Source: Melanocharis versteri
Lineage: Eukaryota; Chordata; Aves; Passeriformes; Melanocharitidae
DNA length: 64,000 bases
Direction of reading: 5' to 3'
NCBI GenBank assembly: GCA_013397845.1
Contig: VZTG01002916.1
Location: 1,425,019-1,489,018 of the forward strand
Shown piece after piece: positions 37,932 to 52,044 of the stretch; position 1 is the first letter of the stretch; each line of letters starts with the position of its first letter. The position numbers and the translations under genes were made by a program. The notes under the pieces are model-generated. The model saw only the letters and a program-made list of their open reading frames with translations, ran no database searches and had not been told where the DNA came from.

Positions 37932-40900
37932 ATGGGAATTCTTTTCTACATTAGTGCACTGTGGGAAGAGCTAGGTTACAAAACTAGCAGATATGGGACA
38001 GTGAGGCAGTGAGAAATTAGCATTATTTAAAGCATAACAAGAATTTAGACTTAGTGAAGCCTTACAAACTCGCGCCATTTTTCTGTCTCTTGACAAACTA
38101 TATTTCTTTTTATCAAACTTTGTGTTTGATGGGGTTTGGGAATTTTTTGGGGGGGAGGGAGAAGGGGATTGCTGGGATTTTTTTTCTTTTCTGAAACAAT
38201 GGAGCTTTTGTTTGAAGATGAGCTCAGTAACTCATACGGTAGTATATAAAATAGAAGGGAGAGTCAATATTAGAAAGAGAGAATAAACAAAAGGAAAGCA
38301 GCTTGTTTATGGTATGAACTACAAATAAAGGAGGTAGAATTACCATTTTAAGAAATATTTCAATCTAAATTTATTGGCAGTTTATCCCAGATAATGAAAT
38401 ATGTCAGTGAATGATACAGAAGAAACTGGCACCTTCTAATTCAAGAAGTTTCTGTTACTAGCATGGAATTGTCAAGATTGACTAAATATGACCTACTGTC
38501 TCAGAAAGCCCCTAAGCCCATTTTTTACTCTTTCCATCTTTTAAATGCGGTTATTTTTTGGATATCTTTAGGAGACTAATTTTTTTTCTTTTGGTTCGGG
38601 AGCTGTAGGAGAAAGCAGCAGTTGAAATAGCTGGAAGAATGTGCTGCAATATGAATTCAAAAGTGTCATATGAAAATGAGCAGGAGTCCACCCAGACTGA
38701 TACTCTCTTTAGTTTGTGGTGACTCCTGAAGAATGCAATTAAAGAGGCCATACTACGCTCAGTTGTGTCATAGTACAGTGGTAAGCACTTTGCATCTGTT
38801 CCCATAGCAACAACACTGCAGAAACAAGTTGTTCAGGCTACAGTCTCTGCCACATTGGTATGGAGAAGCTCTCCCTGGCAGGGTAATAACTATAACTTTC
38901 TAGGTCTCAAAAGGCATTGTTTAGAACTGTGCTACTAAACAATGACATACTTAACAAAGCCTTAAGGTGCCAAAGAAGGTTTTACTGCAGATGGGATAAA
39001 CATAATTCTATTTGTAAAAAGAATTCAGTATTTCTAGTGACATCACTCTAAAGAAAAACAAGATAATTTCACTGGCTATAGACACAGCAGGGATTTTAAA
39101 ATATCTTGAAATTCTGATCACCTGGAAAGCTGTAAGAAATCATAAACAGTAGACAATTAATAATCAGACCCAACTGTGGTTTTGTTAAAATGTTACTTAT
39201 GGCATTGCTAGAACTATTTTTTGGTATGTAGATCAATGTTTATGGGTGATTTGTTTTTAAAGTGTTCAGGTTTTTGTAATGTACAAGATAAAAGAACAAA
39301 AAATTTCACCATTTGGATTTATTATGTGAACTGAGGTTCTATTGGATATTGACATTCTTTCCTCAAAAGTATACAGTTTATTAATGTCTTATCAAATGTT
39401 TCTGCTATGCTGTATTAGAAAGGAACAGAAAAAAGTCCTGTGTGAAAAAAAAAGATAAAACAAAGAATGATAAGAATATGAAAATATAAGGACCCGCTTC
39501 TTCTTTCTTATGGGGAAATTTTTCATATTAAAGCTGAAGGGTTTAGTTGTTCTACCTAATAGTTCAATAAGATGTACTAAATTAGAATACATTTTCTTAA
39601 CACGCTTGTTCCATGGTAACAAACACAATAGTGAAGGACAAAAAACAGTTTCGGATACAACCTCTAATTTTCACACCTGCATAATATTTTAAATCACCCC
39701 TTTTAGGGAAACTTTCTGTGTTGTTCTGTGTCCAAATTAGTTTTTGTTTTGTTTGCAGTTCTTTTAGGTTTAATGATACTCCAGCCAGCTATCTAGAAGT
39801 CAGGGGAAATTACGTTTGTAATTTTAAAAATATTAACTCGATTTGTTTTAAAAGGCCTGTCTAGAAACATCCAAAATATTATATAAGAAATTTGAGCCTA
39901 TGTCCAAGGAGGGAGTTGAACTTATCCTGGTGACAAAATTAGGCAGGTCAACCGACAGGCTTGGGACTTGCTCCGTCCCATAGGAATTTTCACTAGGACT
40001 ACTGCCTCTCTTAAGAAGACTTTTAAAAGTCACAGAGACAGCCAGTTGCCATGAGGGCAGACAGCTGGGAGTTAGAGGTGTGCCTTTTAGTTGTATCTGG
40101 GCCATATCAATTAGAAAACTGTATCTTAAGCATTTTTTTCCTTTTTTTTTTTTTTAATCGGTTCCAACTGGTTGAAACACAAGCATGTTTCTGCATGTAC
40201 TGCAAATCTTGCTCATAAGTGCTAAGTCACTGAGAAGCACATCTTCAGAAAAGGACACTAAATTACAAGCTTCTGTTTAAATTTGGTCAGTAATGTGTGG
40301 ACTTGAAAATCAATGAAGCTTCATAAGCATGCTGTAATTATTTTTACTCAGATGATGAATTCTGATCAGAGACACAGCACAAAAACATTTACAAAGAGTT
40401 TTTAAAAGAGCTATGTAGAGATTTTCCTGCCGCTTTAGATTAGCTCTGGCTTTCCTTTCTACCATACCAAACAGGGTGAACTTTACCAATCATCCCCAGA
40501 ATAAGCACTCAGTTCTGACTTTGTGATAAATCTAGATTTGATAGATCCAGACTTTACAGCAAGTCAGATGGTTACCCTGATGTAGGAGATATGAATACAG
40601 GGAGAAAAAAAAAATAGACAGTTGCTCTGGTGGGAAGACTGGAAAAAGATCATTGCAAAAACTAATGTTTGAACATCTTAATGCCAAATTCAATCCACAG
40701 CTCAGAGGTAAGCCTTTGGAGTCTCTATAAGCTACACAGGGACAATGAGATTCCTGAGGAAAGGAGTCTGTGCCTGATGCTCCAGTGAGCCATTACCCTT
40801 TATGCTTTAACTGTCTTTCCTCCCTGTTTTTGTCCATTGAAACCCCCCATGGTTTGCTGCCAAGAATCAGAACTCTTGTACAGAGTTTATCTCATTTTCT

Positions 40901-41651
40901 GAAGCTACAGTCTTAATGGGTATGCTAAGTCCATTCCTATATTCTGGATTTCTGCTTTTAATATCTCATTTTGAGAACTCTCTCCTTCAGGCAGATTCTT
41001 TACTCCAAATCATGAAGGATAGACACAAATATGCCTGGCTTACTCCCCACTCCCTGGCTGTGACCTTGCCATTAATGATGTGGCTTCATGGTGGGGTCAG
41101 GCTCCATCCAGGAGGACAGAATCATTAAAGTTGTATCTAATTGCCACCAATGATTCCTGCACAGCAATTTTTTCAGAAGACACAGCAAAGCAGATATTCA
41201 TGACAAGTATAAAACACACGCTTCTGAGACAATGCAGCCATTCCTCCATTCCTAAGCCTTATGCCAAACAGAGTATTAAAGCCATTAAGGACTAAGATCT
41301 CCAGAATTTTTAAACATGCACCACTTTTTGAAATTACTGAACTGTTCTGGCTAAGCTTAAAAGAGTAAAACAAAAATAAGTTTGATCTGAGGTAGGCACC
41401 AAGGACATAAAAAAGACATCAGTCTATAAAGTACAGATTTTATAAAGTTGCAACGTAACAGAAAATGAGGCAGTCCAATGGGAATTCTGACAGAAAGTAT
41501 AAAAGTATATTGCCTGGTCAGCTCCATATTTTACTCAGAAACAAAGAAAGAAGCTCCAACCATTTCTGAGGACTTTGGAACATTTTTAATAGCAGATGGA
41601 GAAAAGGGAAGAAACAACAACTGAGAGCAGGAAAAGAAGGAAAATCACTTC

Positions 41652-41669
41652 TTTTTTTTTTTTTTTTTT
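41652..41669. repeat. T18 homopolymer
   Basis: Eighteen T. On the minus strand it is an A-run within purine-rich sequence, with no recognised retroposon body beside it. Confidence 0.9.
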
Positions 41670-42227
41670 CATAAGAAAAGCAAAATACTTCTAATCTGTA
41701 TTGCAAGTTCATATTCTTAGTGGTTAGTTGCAGGAGAAGCTGTTGATAGAGTCAAGGGGGATTAATGGCAGGAGAAAGCTGAAAGACGTGTTCCTTGCCA
41801 GCCAATACAAGTGAAAGTATTTGGAGAATAGGTGGGCATGATAAAGCAACTTATTATGAAGCTTCATTTTCTCTTAGCTCTGACAGAAAACAGCTGCCTC
41901 AGTACTTCACCATTATCTGGGTAGTCCAGGTGAGATGAGATTCAGAAGAGTTTATGACTTAGTTTTTCAGCAGCAGTAGTCAAAGTAAAAGGCAAGTAAA
42001 GGGCAAAAATTGAGCTCAGCATTTTCATTTTCCACATGGGACATTGTATATTACATTTGCATTTTATATGTTACATGCAATTTTCTGAGCATTTCCCTTC
42101 TGACATTTATGCCACATGAGATGGTTGAGTATTTGTTCACTTGAATTAGTGTTATCACTTTTAAATTAGGGTGGATTCTTGCTGACAGGAAGATACATAC
42201 TTTAACATAAAGAGAGCATAGCTAAAA

Positions 42228-42318
42228 TATAGAGGAGGAGAGGAAGGAATAGGGGAAAGAAAAGCATAAAGAATAGGGAGAGAGATGAATAGAGGAAGGC
42301 AGAGAGGAAGGGAGATAA
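42228..42318. repeat. Purine-rich (GA) low-complexity block
   Basis: About 90 bases are nearly all A and G (agaggaggagaggaagg, agggagagagatg, aggcagagaggaagggag), with no fixed repeat unit. Confidence 0.8.
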
Positions 42319-44760
42319 TATTTTTTACAACCTTTGATTCCTTGTTTGTATCCTAACTTTTTTTATGTAATGATAAGCTACTTCAGAACTCTCAATCTTA
42401 GTTTCTTCTCTTTAAATATAAGATAAAATTACTGAAATAATTTTCTCTGATGCTTTGAAAAACTGAAATAAGGAGCAGCCTGTACAGGAAAAAGAAAGGA
42501 ATATTTTTTATATCTATTTCTGACAAAATGCTTCTTTAAACTGCTCAGTTTTGACAAAGCTGTTCCTTCTTATTCAAGAAGAGGTGGAAGATAGTTGTGA
42601 GAGAAATCAGAACCATCTCTCTAGGTCACTTATGTTACCTTAATTTTCTTTGCTTCAACTTTAGTCTCCTAAAACCCCCCTCGATTTTCTAGCTCCATAG
42701 TATTGTGGAAGTGCTCCTATCCAGACCATTATGGGAACTTTCAGATTTCTGTGCACAGAAAAGGATGTTGATAAGGTAGTAAATTCTAATATATTTTCTC
42801 ATAATCTTAAGTAGTGTTAGAAAAAAATGAGGGACACAATTTACTAAACCAAGAGTATCTCCAGGTTCTTCTAAGTCCACAAATGAGAGCGGGTAGTATG
42901 GGTCACAGGGATCAACGAGAAGAGGAATGATGGTGCATGGCAGTGGCTCAGTTTGGTGAGAAGTGTCCTTGCTCCAGACAGAGGAAATGAGTTTTCACTC
43001 ACTCTGCTTCAATGGAGGTGGTTGTCAGAGAAATTCACAAGATGAAGAGATTTTTTAATGTTTTTCCTTATGTGGGTTTTATTATCAATAAAAACATTAC
43101 ATTTTAACAGTTTTCTTCATTGTATTTCCAGAAATATTTGACAGATACATGCCTGGTTGATGTACTGGTTCTTGGGAATCCACTGAGTTTTCATATTTGC
43201 TTGTACACAGGCAAAGATAAAATCACCCTTTTAAATTTCAAGACAAGCACTTAACTTCAGTTTCCATACTGTTTAAGATGCATCTACACAACCTTCAAGA
43301 AGTAGACAGAGAAACACATTCTGTGCAGGAGAGCTAAAATCTTAGCTAAACTCTTAAATATAAACAAACAAAAGCTGTCAGAGATTTTATTCTTAGGGTA
43401 ACAAATGTATATTAAAATGTTTTCCACTTTCAAAATATTTCCTCCCTACATCAGAACAAAGCTTCATTTAATCTATCTAAGATTTGTTACTGATAGCTCC
43501 ATAATGGGCACTCAAGCTCTTAAATTTCATATCCCTCCAAGATCTTAAAATTTAAGTAATGAATATATTTGGAATTCAATTTTTTATTTTCTCCATGTTT
43601 TCAGTTTATTTTCAGTATAGCTGGCTTCCTGTTTAAAGCTTTTCTCCACACATATCAGGACTTGCAATGTTTCATCACAGAGGTTAAAAAGAACCTCAGG
43701 CTCACTGAGTGCAACACTTTGCTACTCTTGTTTTAGCAATACTTTTATAGGAAAAAGGATAAATGAGAGGAAGACTTTTCTAGATATGATTATAACTAGT
43801 AAAGAGAAACTGTTTAAGATATTGTCATTCTGGAAGGAAACTTGATTAAGACAAGGTGAAAAAGTAGTCTTCATACTTCTAGGGCAGGAAAAATTCTAGA
43901 AAAGAGTATAGAGTTCAATCAATTCAGAGAAGTATAAGGGTATATTTTCAGGGACAGTAACCAAAAGCAAAACTATTAAATACTGTTGTTATCTTTAAAG
44001 GAATAAAAGTGATAGTATATTTAAAAATTACCTAATTGCAGGAGAAAAATAGGAAGACTATCAAGACATCAGTTTGATTCAGTCATTCACTCTCCATAGA
44101 ACTTGGATAAGAGAATGAGAAATACAAAACATAGGATTAAGTTCAGGTTACTAAGGAAGAATTAAAAAGTATAGCACAGGTGTGTAGAGACAAAATTATA
44201 AAGAAAAGAAAAGGACATAAGGAAAAAAGAGGCAACTATTGAGCAGTAAAGTTTCATTATATCATCTTAGAAGAATCATAGTAGTCAGATGCAAACAATG
44301 GACCAAGGAGAGGCTTGGTCTGATTCTAAACTACTAGCCAATGATAGTTTTAAATGGTCTCTTTGTGTAGTTTTCACTAAGATTTACTACTGCCAATACC
44401 AGCAACAATTTTCATATTGGCTATTAGCTACCAATGGGGTAAAAAAAATCTTAAAAAAAGAAAATCAGCATTTAAAAGGTCTCAGAAAGGATAATGTATT
44501 TGTAGTCATCTGAGCCTTATTTAGATACATAAAGCAGTCTCAGAACTACTGGCATTGTCTAGAGATGAGGAATTCTTCATACAACCAAAGAAATGCAACC
44601 TAGTATTCGTATTTAATAAAGGATAAAATTGAGTAAATGGCAGTTCTGTTAGGAAGAATATGGAATTACAGAGGATCACATACTACATAATCATCAGTGA
44701 CCCTCTGCTCTATAATGGAAGGTAAAACAGCAGTACAGTAAAGAAGGTGTATAAGAGTGT

Positions 44761-44842
44761 ACACTTTTATATATGTATATGTATGTTTTTATATATGTGT
44801 ATATATCTCTATCTCTATCTATATATCTATATATATCTATAA
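44761..44842. repeat. TATATG / CTATAT microsatellite
   Basis: Tatatatgtatatgtatg passes into ctctatctctatctatata. The hexamer units CTCTAT and CTATAT are the same that make up the larger array at 52.05-52.39 kb. Confidence 0.9.
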
Positions 44843-45353
44843 TTCTGCTTGACTCAGCATATTCCAGTCTGTTCCATTGTTAGACAGAGACAAGTGTGAG
44901 AGTGCCCAAAAGCAGTGTGCCTAAAACAGAGCATGAAGGACATAGAAGTAGTTACTCAATTTAAGTGCTATCAGTGGTGCCATATTTAATATTTTTGCTT
45001 CTTTCATGCAAAAAAATAGCGATGATTCACGAAAAGCGTTGTTTGATTGTTTGTTGTAGAATAGATACATGTTAACAATGTTACTTTTGGTAGCAAAACA
45101 GTTTACAGGCAATAAAGTACCAATTAGATTATAACATTTAATTGAAAGCAGGGAGAGAAATTCTGGGTCAGAATTATCTGGTTACATAGAAGTATTTACT
45201 GTGTAAATATCTACATTTCAGCTTCTTGTTCAGACTCCATAGGTTATGCAAACAAACAGGTTTTTCTTGGGCAAATCCAACTCATCTAGATGAGGATGTT
45301 TAAAGCACAGCAGATAAACAGTGCTGTAGAGATGTCTCCTTTTCTACATTCAT

Positions 45354-45965
45354 GGAATCATAGAATGTTTTGGGTTGGAAGGAACCTTAAAATCATCTAG
45401 TTTCAGCACCCATGCCATGGGCAGAGACACCTTCCACTAGACCATGTTTCTCAAAGCCACATCCAGCCTGCTCTTGAACACCTCCAGGGATGGCACATTC
45501 ACAGCTTCCCTGTTCCAGTATCCCACCTTCCTCACGTTCTAACATCTAATCTAAACCTACCTTCTTTCTGTTTAAAACCAGTCCCCCTTGTCCTGTCACT
45601 ACATGACCTTGTAAAAGATCCCTCTCCATCTGTCTTGTCGCCTCTTTAGGTACTGGAAACCTGCTATAAGGTCTCCCCGTAGCCTTCTCTTCTCCAGGCT
45701 GAACAACCTCAACTCTCTCATCCTGTTTTCATAAGAGAAGTGTTTCAGCCCTCTGATCATCTTCATGGCCTCCTCCTCCATGGACTTGCTTCAAAAGTCC
45801 ACGTCTTTTTTATGTTGGGGGGCCTCAGAGCTGGATGCAGTACTCCAGCTGGGGTCTCAGGAGAGTGGCGTAGAGGGGGAGAATCACCTCCTTCTACCTG
45901 CTGTCCGTGGTTCTTTTGATGCAGACTGGGATGCAGTTGGCTGTCAGTGCACATTGTCAGATCAT
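45354..45965 (-). mobile_element. CR1 LINE, 5'-truncated, 3' UTR plus end of ORF2
   Basis: The best preserved repeat in the window, about 610 bp. The left edge carries the CR1 tail (aatcatagaatgttttgggt), followed by the 3' UTR blocks (ttggaaggaacc, gccatgggcagagacacc, ccactagaccatg, ttgaacacctccagggatgg). Then comes the C-terminal end of the reverse-transcriptase ORF on the minus strand (MIRGLKHFSYENRMRELRLF and SLEKRRLRGDL visible at 45600-45780). The reading frame is broken, with stops and shifts between 45765 and 46008. Position 45965 is roughly the 5' truncation point. Dead copy. Confidence 0.96.
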
Positions 45966-47189
45966 ATACACATAGACATGGGAAACGGCTCTCTCTATAT
46001 ATGGACATCTATATACTTTTGTAAGAAGAGCATGGCCACATTATTCAGAGAATGTTCTTAAACTCAAAATGGTTTATTCCAAACTTATTCAAATAAAAGA
46101 AATATGGAAACTAGTTTTGATAGTCCTCAAGGATCTTGTAACTATCCAATGCAATGTGTGGTTTTACTGTTTTATTTTCCTTTTTTTCCCTACTGCAATA
46201 AGTGCTACATTTAGCAGTAAGGGAGAGAAAAGGATACCTGACTCCAAGGGGTTTGAGAGATAGTACAACAGCCAGCCAAAAGCCAGGGCTTAGTGCATAT
46301 ACCGTGCTATGGAAAGCACTTGCCTGTGTCCACAGTGAAGTGCATGAGGGAGTGCACTGAATCCCTTTTCAGTTCTAAGAAACCAGAATTCACTGAGAAT
46401 TTTTTCCATGGTGCAATATCACTTACTGTACCAGAAGACATGTTAAGAGAGTGCTCCTAACCTCTGCCTTAAGAGGTGGTGAACAGTTAAGGGAAAAGGA
46501 CAGACACTAAAACTTGCAGAATTCCCCACTACTCAGCAAACCTTTGCCAACCTGACTTATGAAGAAGCAGACTGACCATCTAAATCATCAAAAGAATTCC
46601 CTTACTTTCTAACTCAGCAGTCACAAGACGACTATTAAATACACCTCTGGGAAACTTAAGGTTTATTGATGCATACCTGATGTGAAATTTAAGTCCAGTT
46701 TGTGCTACATGTCTAGAATATTGAATGACTGATATGCTCTGCAAAAAAATCATCAAGACCAGAGTTTAATTCTTAGGTGAAGGCTATTTTGAAAGACAGA
46801 GGTTTTCTTTTTGGCATGATCAGCCAGAAGCAAGAGTAACATCCTTTCCATTACGGGCCTGAAACCTACTCTGAGTAAAATGCATCGTTGCAGTTTCCCA
46901 TACCTTCTTTTGATGACTGTAGGCAAAAAAGGAAGAAAGAGTTTGGAAAGAATGGGAAGTCTTGTTTCTGTAATGCAGGCTTGGACCCTCAAGTGGCATA
47001 CCATGCTATCTAAATATTTAGATAAAGAGAGGTGCATATGCATTAAAAAGTGCTATAGAATTTATATGTTTCCTTTGAGTTTCAGGCCAGTGTAATACTT
47101 TGAGAATTAGACATTATTTTAGTTGCACTGATTCCTAAGGGAAAGTCAGTCCCCAGCCTCTATTAAAAAGAACACTCATTAAGTGCTTT

Positions 47190-47520
47190 CCTATATTCAG
47201 AGAAGGATAAGTTTATGGTTTCTGTGTCACATGACATCCCAACCGCAAGTGCCAACCAATGTCTCGCACTGGCAAGGTTATTCTCCACATCAAAAGTATG
47301 CTTGTAAATTAACAATGTGACAGAAAGGTAACTATTGAGCAAGACAAATGTTCCCTCTTTAATATGCATCATACAGAGGTAGTGGCAATAAAAAAGGACT
47401 GAAAAAGAGCAGATAGCAAAACCAGTATTTGGAAGAATATACACAAGTGTCTCTGTTTTCCTCAGTTTTGTAACACTCATAAACGTGGAGGAGCCTCTGC
47501 CCATTCCAAAACATTAGGAT
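47190..47520. promoter_or_regulatory. Possible regulatory element (E-box, RUNX-like and NFI-like sites)
   Basis: Within 35 bases lie the palindromic E-box GTCACATGAC (47226-47235), AACCGCAA (47241-47248, RUNX-type core) and GCCAA (47251-47255, NFI half site). Then come a CpG-bearing TCTCGCACTGGC and a TAATATGCATCAT further on. The clustering in otherwise CpG-poor DNA suggests an enhancer. The overlapping 113-codon minus-strand open frame has no domain. Confidence 0.22.
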
Positions 47521-49599
47521 CTGGGAAGGCTAAAGTCTCATGGCCTCCCTGTGATGAAGCACTAGAAAAAACTTTAATATGAAAAATACGCCTGGATGCC
47601 AAAAATAATGGCAATACTGATCCACATATTTTTGGCCTAAATTGGGATGTATTATATTAGCCACAGATATATTCTCTTAGCAGTATTTCATAGTTTTTCA
47701 CTCTCTTCAGACAAAACACAGACATACAGACTCACAGTGGAAAGTATAAACATCATGAAGTTCAATAGCAGAGAGCTCTAGCTTTTCAGTAACAGAATTT
47801 TGCTAACCTCTTGCCTAATCTCTCCTTTCTTCAGTTAACTATCTAAAAAAAGTATAAGGGAAAAAGAAACAAGTAATAGACATTGACTTGTTTAGCAGCA
47901 GAAGAGAATATGCAGGCTTGTCACCATATTCTTTATTCCTGAAAGTTCATTTTGATGAAATGCATCATGAGTTGGCACAGGCAATATATGAACACTATCT
48001 TTCTTCAACTCATACTAAAATTGGAACAGTTGTGACTGGTGTATTGGCTTTTTTTGTGTCAATTGAGAAAATAAGAGTTGAGTTGAAACAGATGACACTG
48101 ATGAGTGTTGCTATGGGCACATTTGACAATAAGCATGTTATAATGGCTCAAGTTCTGGAATGCTGTCAGTAGCGTTTAAAGTTACAGGAGTACTGATCTA
48201 TTGGAGTAGCAAACAGAAGCATTTCTGGATTTTCTCACCAGCGCAGTAAAAATAAAAACCTTAAGCACCACTTTTACCGGTATTCAGATGACATCAGGGC
48301 CAATTTTTGAGATGATAATGAATGGGAAATGGCATGTTTAGTGAAAAGTGAAAGCCATCATAACGCAAGAGCTTCGGCACATGGAGCTAATGGTGCACAG
48401 TGAGAGGGGAAAAGAAAAGAGAGAAAAGAGTTCATATTTTACAGTATGGGGCAGTGTTTTTCCATCCAAGAACTGAACATATTTTATAAGTCTGGCAAAA
48501 ACCAGAATAAGCGTGTTCTGACATACAAGACCACTGATGATTACTTCTGGCAATTGCATCTCTTGCATGATTATGATGCCCTGAAATTACACAGTGATAT
48601 TTTTTCAGGGGTGAGAGGCCTCATTATAGTTACTATGTCACCAGCTAATACTTCTAAATCAAATTTCTGTGGAATAAATAAATAAAGTATAAAATTTTTG
48701 AGACTGAAGAGGCAGGAATTAGAAATACCAAAAGCTAGGAGTTCATGAAGTGTTTGATGTGTTCATTGTGCACAGGTCAAAAGAAATATAGAAATTCTGC
48801 TTAACAAAGTTGTGCATACCACATCTTCAAAAAAGTTTGCATGTTTTGGTACTTGGGTTACATATGTGGAAAAATGGAGTTTCCTGAAGAAATATAGAAT
48901 TTTGTTCTGTCTTACTCTGGCCAATGTTTCAGGATGTATCTATGTGCTAAAACACTTTTCATTGTTTAATTAATCCTCCCCTGAAGACAGCGTTTTTGAG
49001 TGAGTTTCTAATTAAATACTAGTTCCCTTGAAGACTCTGAGAAGAGCAATTATACTGAGCCAATGCCAAAATATAAAAAATATGGAGATATCAGAGGGTG
49101 TGTTCCTGAATTGCTCTCTGGTAGGTCCTTTTGTTTACTGCTTAGCTGTAGTTGGAAGAATGCTTGCTCTCAGCTCTGTGTATTTCCTTGTTTTGTTGGG
49201 TTCCTTTCATTGGCTTTCACAGTGAAGAACAGAGGCTTTCCATGGTGTTTGTAAAAAGATGCGTTTACTATTTTCTCCAAAATGTAAATAGTCTCAGAAG
49301 AAAAAATGGCAGCCTAAACGATGTTAAGCTGCATGAAATTATCTCCCAATTACAACATAATTCAGAGTTACACATCAAAAAGTTGTTGCTCTAAATACAA
49401 GTTCATGAAAAAGTTCAATTTCATGCTTAAGTCTTTCATTAAACTGCATTTTCCTGCTTTTCTAATTTAATAATAACTTAATGAAAATAAATTTCAAAAT
49501 TGCTTTAGTGTATGCAGGTGGATTGTTTTTGAGTATTTTCCAGCTGAGTGGCAGACTTAGAAAAACTAATTACTTCTGCAGTTCCCAACAACATTCACG

Positions 49600-49960
49600 A
49601 ACCATTTCATGAGTGACCAGTAGTTAGGGTGTGGGAGCAGAGAGAAACGAGGAATAAGCAGAGCATTGGCTTCATTTCAGTTCTGGGCTTGAACATTGAG
49701 GCAAGTGGGACGAACACCACGATTTGCGCTGACATGGGCAGCACTAAATAACAACTGGAAAGCAGTGCCCCCCCGGAGCCTTTTGCAGTGCATGTCAACA
49801 TTGGCGTTATTGGCCCATCATTCTTACAAGCGGTGTCATATTTTCTCATACCCAGCAGGCTTAGCACGCAGCTAGAGCTCCCATAATGGCTGCTGCTATG
49901 AAGCAAGAGAGAAAATTGGGCTTCAGAGACACTGTACGTCTCAGATCACATTTACCTGTG
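49600..49960. other. CpG-bearing unique patch
   Basis: Unusually GC- and CpG-rich for the region (GGGACGAACACCACGATTTG, ACATTGGCGTTATTGGCC, TTAGCACGCAGC). Neither strand shows a known domain in the overlapping 99-codon frame and no repeat family is recognised. It may be a conserved element or a noncoding exon. Confidence 0.18.
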
Positions 49961-52044
49961 CATTTTACAGGACAGAATCTAGTTCAATAGGTACATTTGC
50001 AGTCATGCAGATGTGTTTCTGGCAGCTATAGATTCTACAGAGCTTTTGAAAGTAGGGCTTATTATTTCATAGCTGCTGTCTGGAGCTCTGGGTACTGAAG
50101 GAGTGAAGGGAAGCTGATATAGACCTAGCAATGGCATTTACAATAAGGCAGGTACATGATAGGACTGCAGCTGAAGGCAGAGACTTTAAAAGCTTGACTG
50201 ATGAAAGTGAATGAAATCTGGAGAGCTGACACTGAGATGTGACACCAGGAGCCAAAAGATGTCAGAAAAACTGAAAAATTCAGTCAGGAATAGCTAAAAG
50301 TTGTGGACATGAGACGTTAACAACCTCTCAGAACGGGCAGTCAGGGAATTCAGCAGATATTTGAAGATAAAAAAAGAAGCTGAGGGAACAGAACCCACCG
50401 GGAATTTAAATATGGGCAGTACACTGGGGAGGGTGTGGAGCAATGTGAGTAGTTAAAATATTGAATATACATCTAAAAAATAATTCAGAATCAAATATTA
50501 ATGAGGACACAATTCTGGGTCCTTAATCTCTGAATGCCTAGAATTTTGTTGTCACTTACAGAAGTATTTCCATTGCTCTTTTTAAAGCAGTAAATACATT
50601 CTTACAAAGGAAATTTTTATGTGGGATTAGACTGCTATACTAAGTTTTTAGTTGAATGTAAATCTAGTGATATACGTGAGCACTGTGCCTGTAAAGATTC
50701 AGGGAAGTGTGTTGACCACTCATGGAAGGGAGGCCACACATTTTTTACCAAAGACCAAGTTTGACATATTTACAGCTGCCATACAATTATTGCAAATGAC
50801 ACACTTGGAGGGTTGTGACTTTTTTTCACCTAAGTCATTACTCCTAACCTAAAGCAGTATTGTTAGCATGTCCACATTTTGTCTTTCTACCAGATCATTG
50901 TCGCTACTACTTACTTTATTAATGTATGAGCTTTTAATATGAAAGCAACATCAACAAAGATAAAAAGGTGATTTTCAGCTGATGTTCAACCACTTGGCAA
51001 AAAGGATCTGTGTAAAAGCAATAATTATTTAAATTGGAGCTAATGCTGGTTACTTAGTGTTTGTGAACATTATCTCCATTAGTAGAATATTTGTAAAAGA
51101 CAATAATGCTTTTTCAGTAAGGTACATCTGCTGGCAAGGAGATAGATGACCTTTCCATATTTTATCAGATCATTAGATTCTCATGTGTCTCTGTTAATAC
51201 TGCAAGTAGATCAATGCAATCATTGTAAGTTGGGTTTTTTTTCTCCACAAAACAAGGTGAAAAATAATTAGAATAATATGTTTTTTGAGCTTTACTGCAA
51301 ATTTCTTGTTTGATGCTGATAATGATGATTATTAAATTAATTATATTAGTTCCCAGATATGGCACCTGAAACTAGAACTCTAGTGTGCCAGACACTGCAA
51401 AAATAAGAAATATAAAACAGAAAGTAAAGGCTGTTTGCAAAGGAGGCTGTATGAAACTACATGTTCTCAACTGGAACTTCAAGCAGATGCTCTTTTAACT
51501 TTACATTCCTGGTGACATCAAACTGATCTACTAAAGGTGGTCGCAGCAGCCTGTCCTAAGAACATCTGTGTCGTACAGAATTCCATTAAAAGTTACAAAG
51601 TGCATCAGGGTTATAAAAACTATACTATAGTTTAACACTGCATAAATCTGGGTGGGCAAATAGTAATTTTTCTTGGACTACTGAATGACTCACAAAAAAT
51701 TCTCATAAATTATAATTTTATCACCGTGTTAAGATCTGTATCCTTATGTTTGAACAGGAAGATTAGGATAAAACAAATAATCTCACTCTTGCCATTTCTT
51801 ACCTTGTGAGTGCTTGTTTTGTTTATTTAATGTCTTCTGTATGTGTTTTGAAAGAATCTTACAGATTGTCAAAGTGCAAAAATAAATAGTCCAATAAATG
51901 TCATCATATTACCATCAAAATACTCAGGAACTTTAGGTCCTATATATGGACTTTCCTTGTTTATGAAGTGACTGAAACTGGGAACAGGTTGGCATGCAGT
52001 AGAAAAGGGATGAAGCACACTAGACAACCATCTAGAAGTTAACC

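Larger units (their letters stand above)
32240..45350. other. Noncoding DNA, intronic if last exon B is used
   Basis: AT-rich sequence without convincing genes. Contents listed separately: candidate exon 33266-33377, MIR-like relic 35040-35170, CR1 fragment 35958-36170, (CCTT)n tract, purine-rich block 42228-42318, T18 at 41652-41669 and a TATA/CTATAT block at 44761-44842. Open frames of 119-122 codons on the minus strand (32672-33031, 36438-36806) lack recognisable domains. Confidence 0.4.

Noticed and set aside
37656..38012. 118-codon frame with a repeated P-S-F-L unit
   Set aside because: It is the translation of the (CCTT)n tract, not a protein gene.
43680..43735. Possible CR1 tail (tcacagaggttaaaaagaacctcagg)
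   Set aside because: Only one block resembles CR1 and the ordered 3' UTR blocks do not follow.
48012..48027. 16-base match to U6 snRNA (ATACTAAAATTGGAAC)
   Set aside because: The bases before and after bear no resemblance to U6, there is no Pol III promoter or T-run, and a lone 16-mer is not a gene or a retro-copy.
47888..48685. Two successive plus-strand frames (94 and 79 codons)
   Set aside because: They seemed protein-like at first, but they are in different frames with stops between, without splice signals or recognisable motifs.
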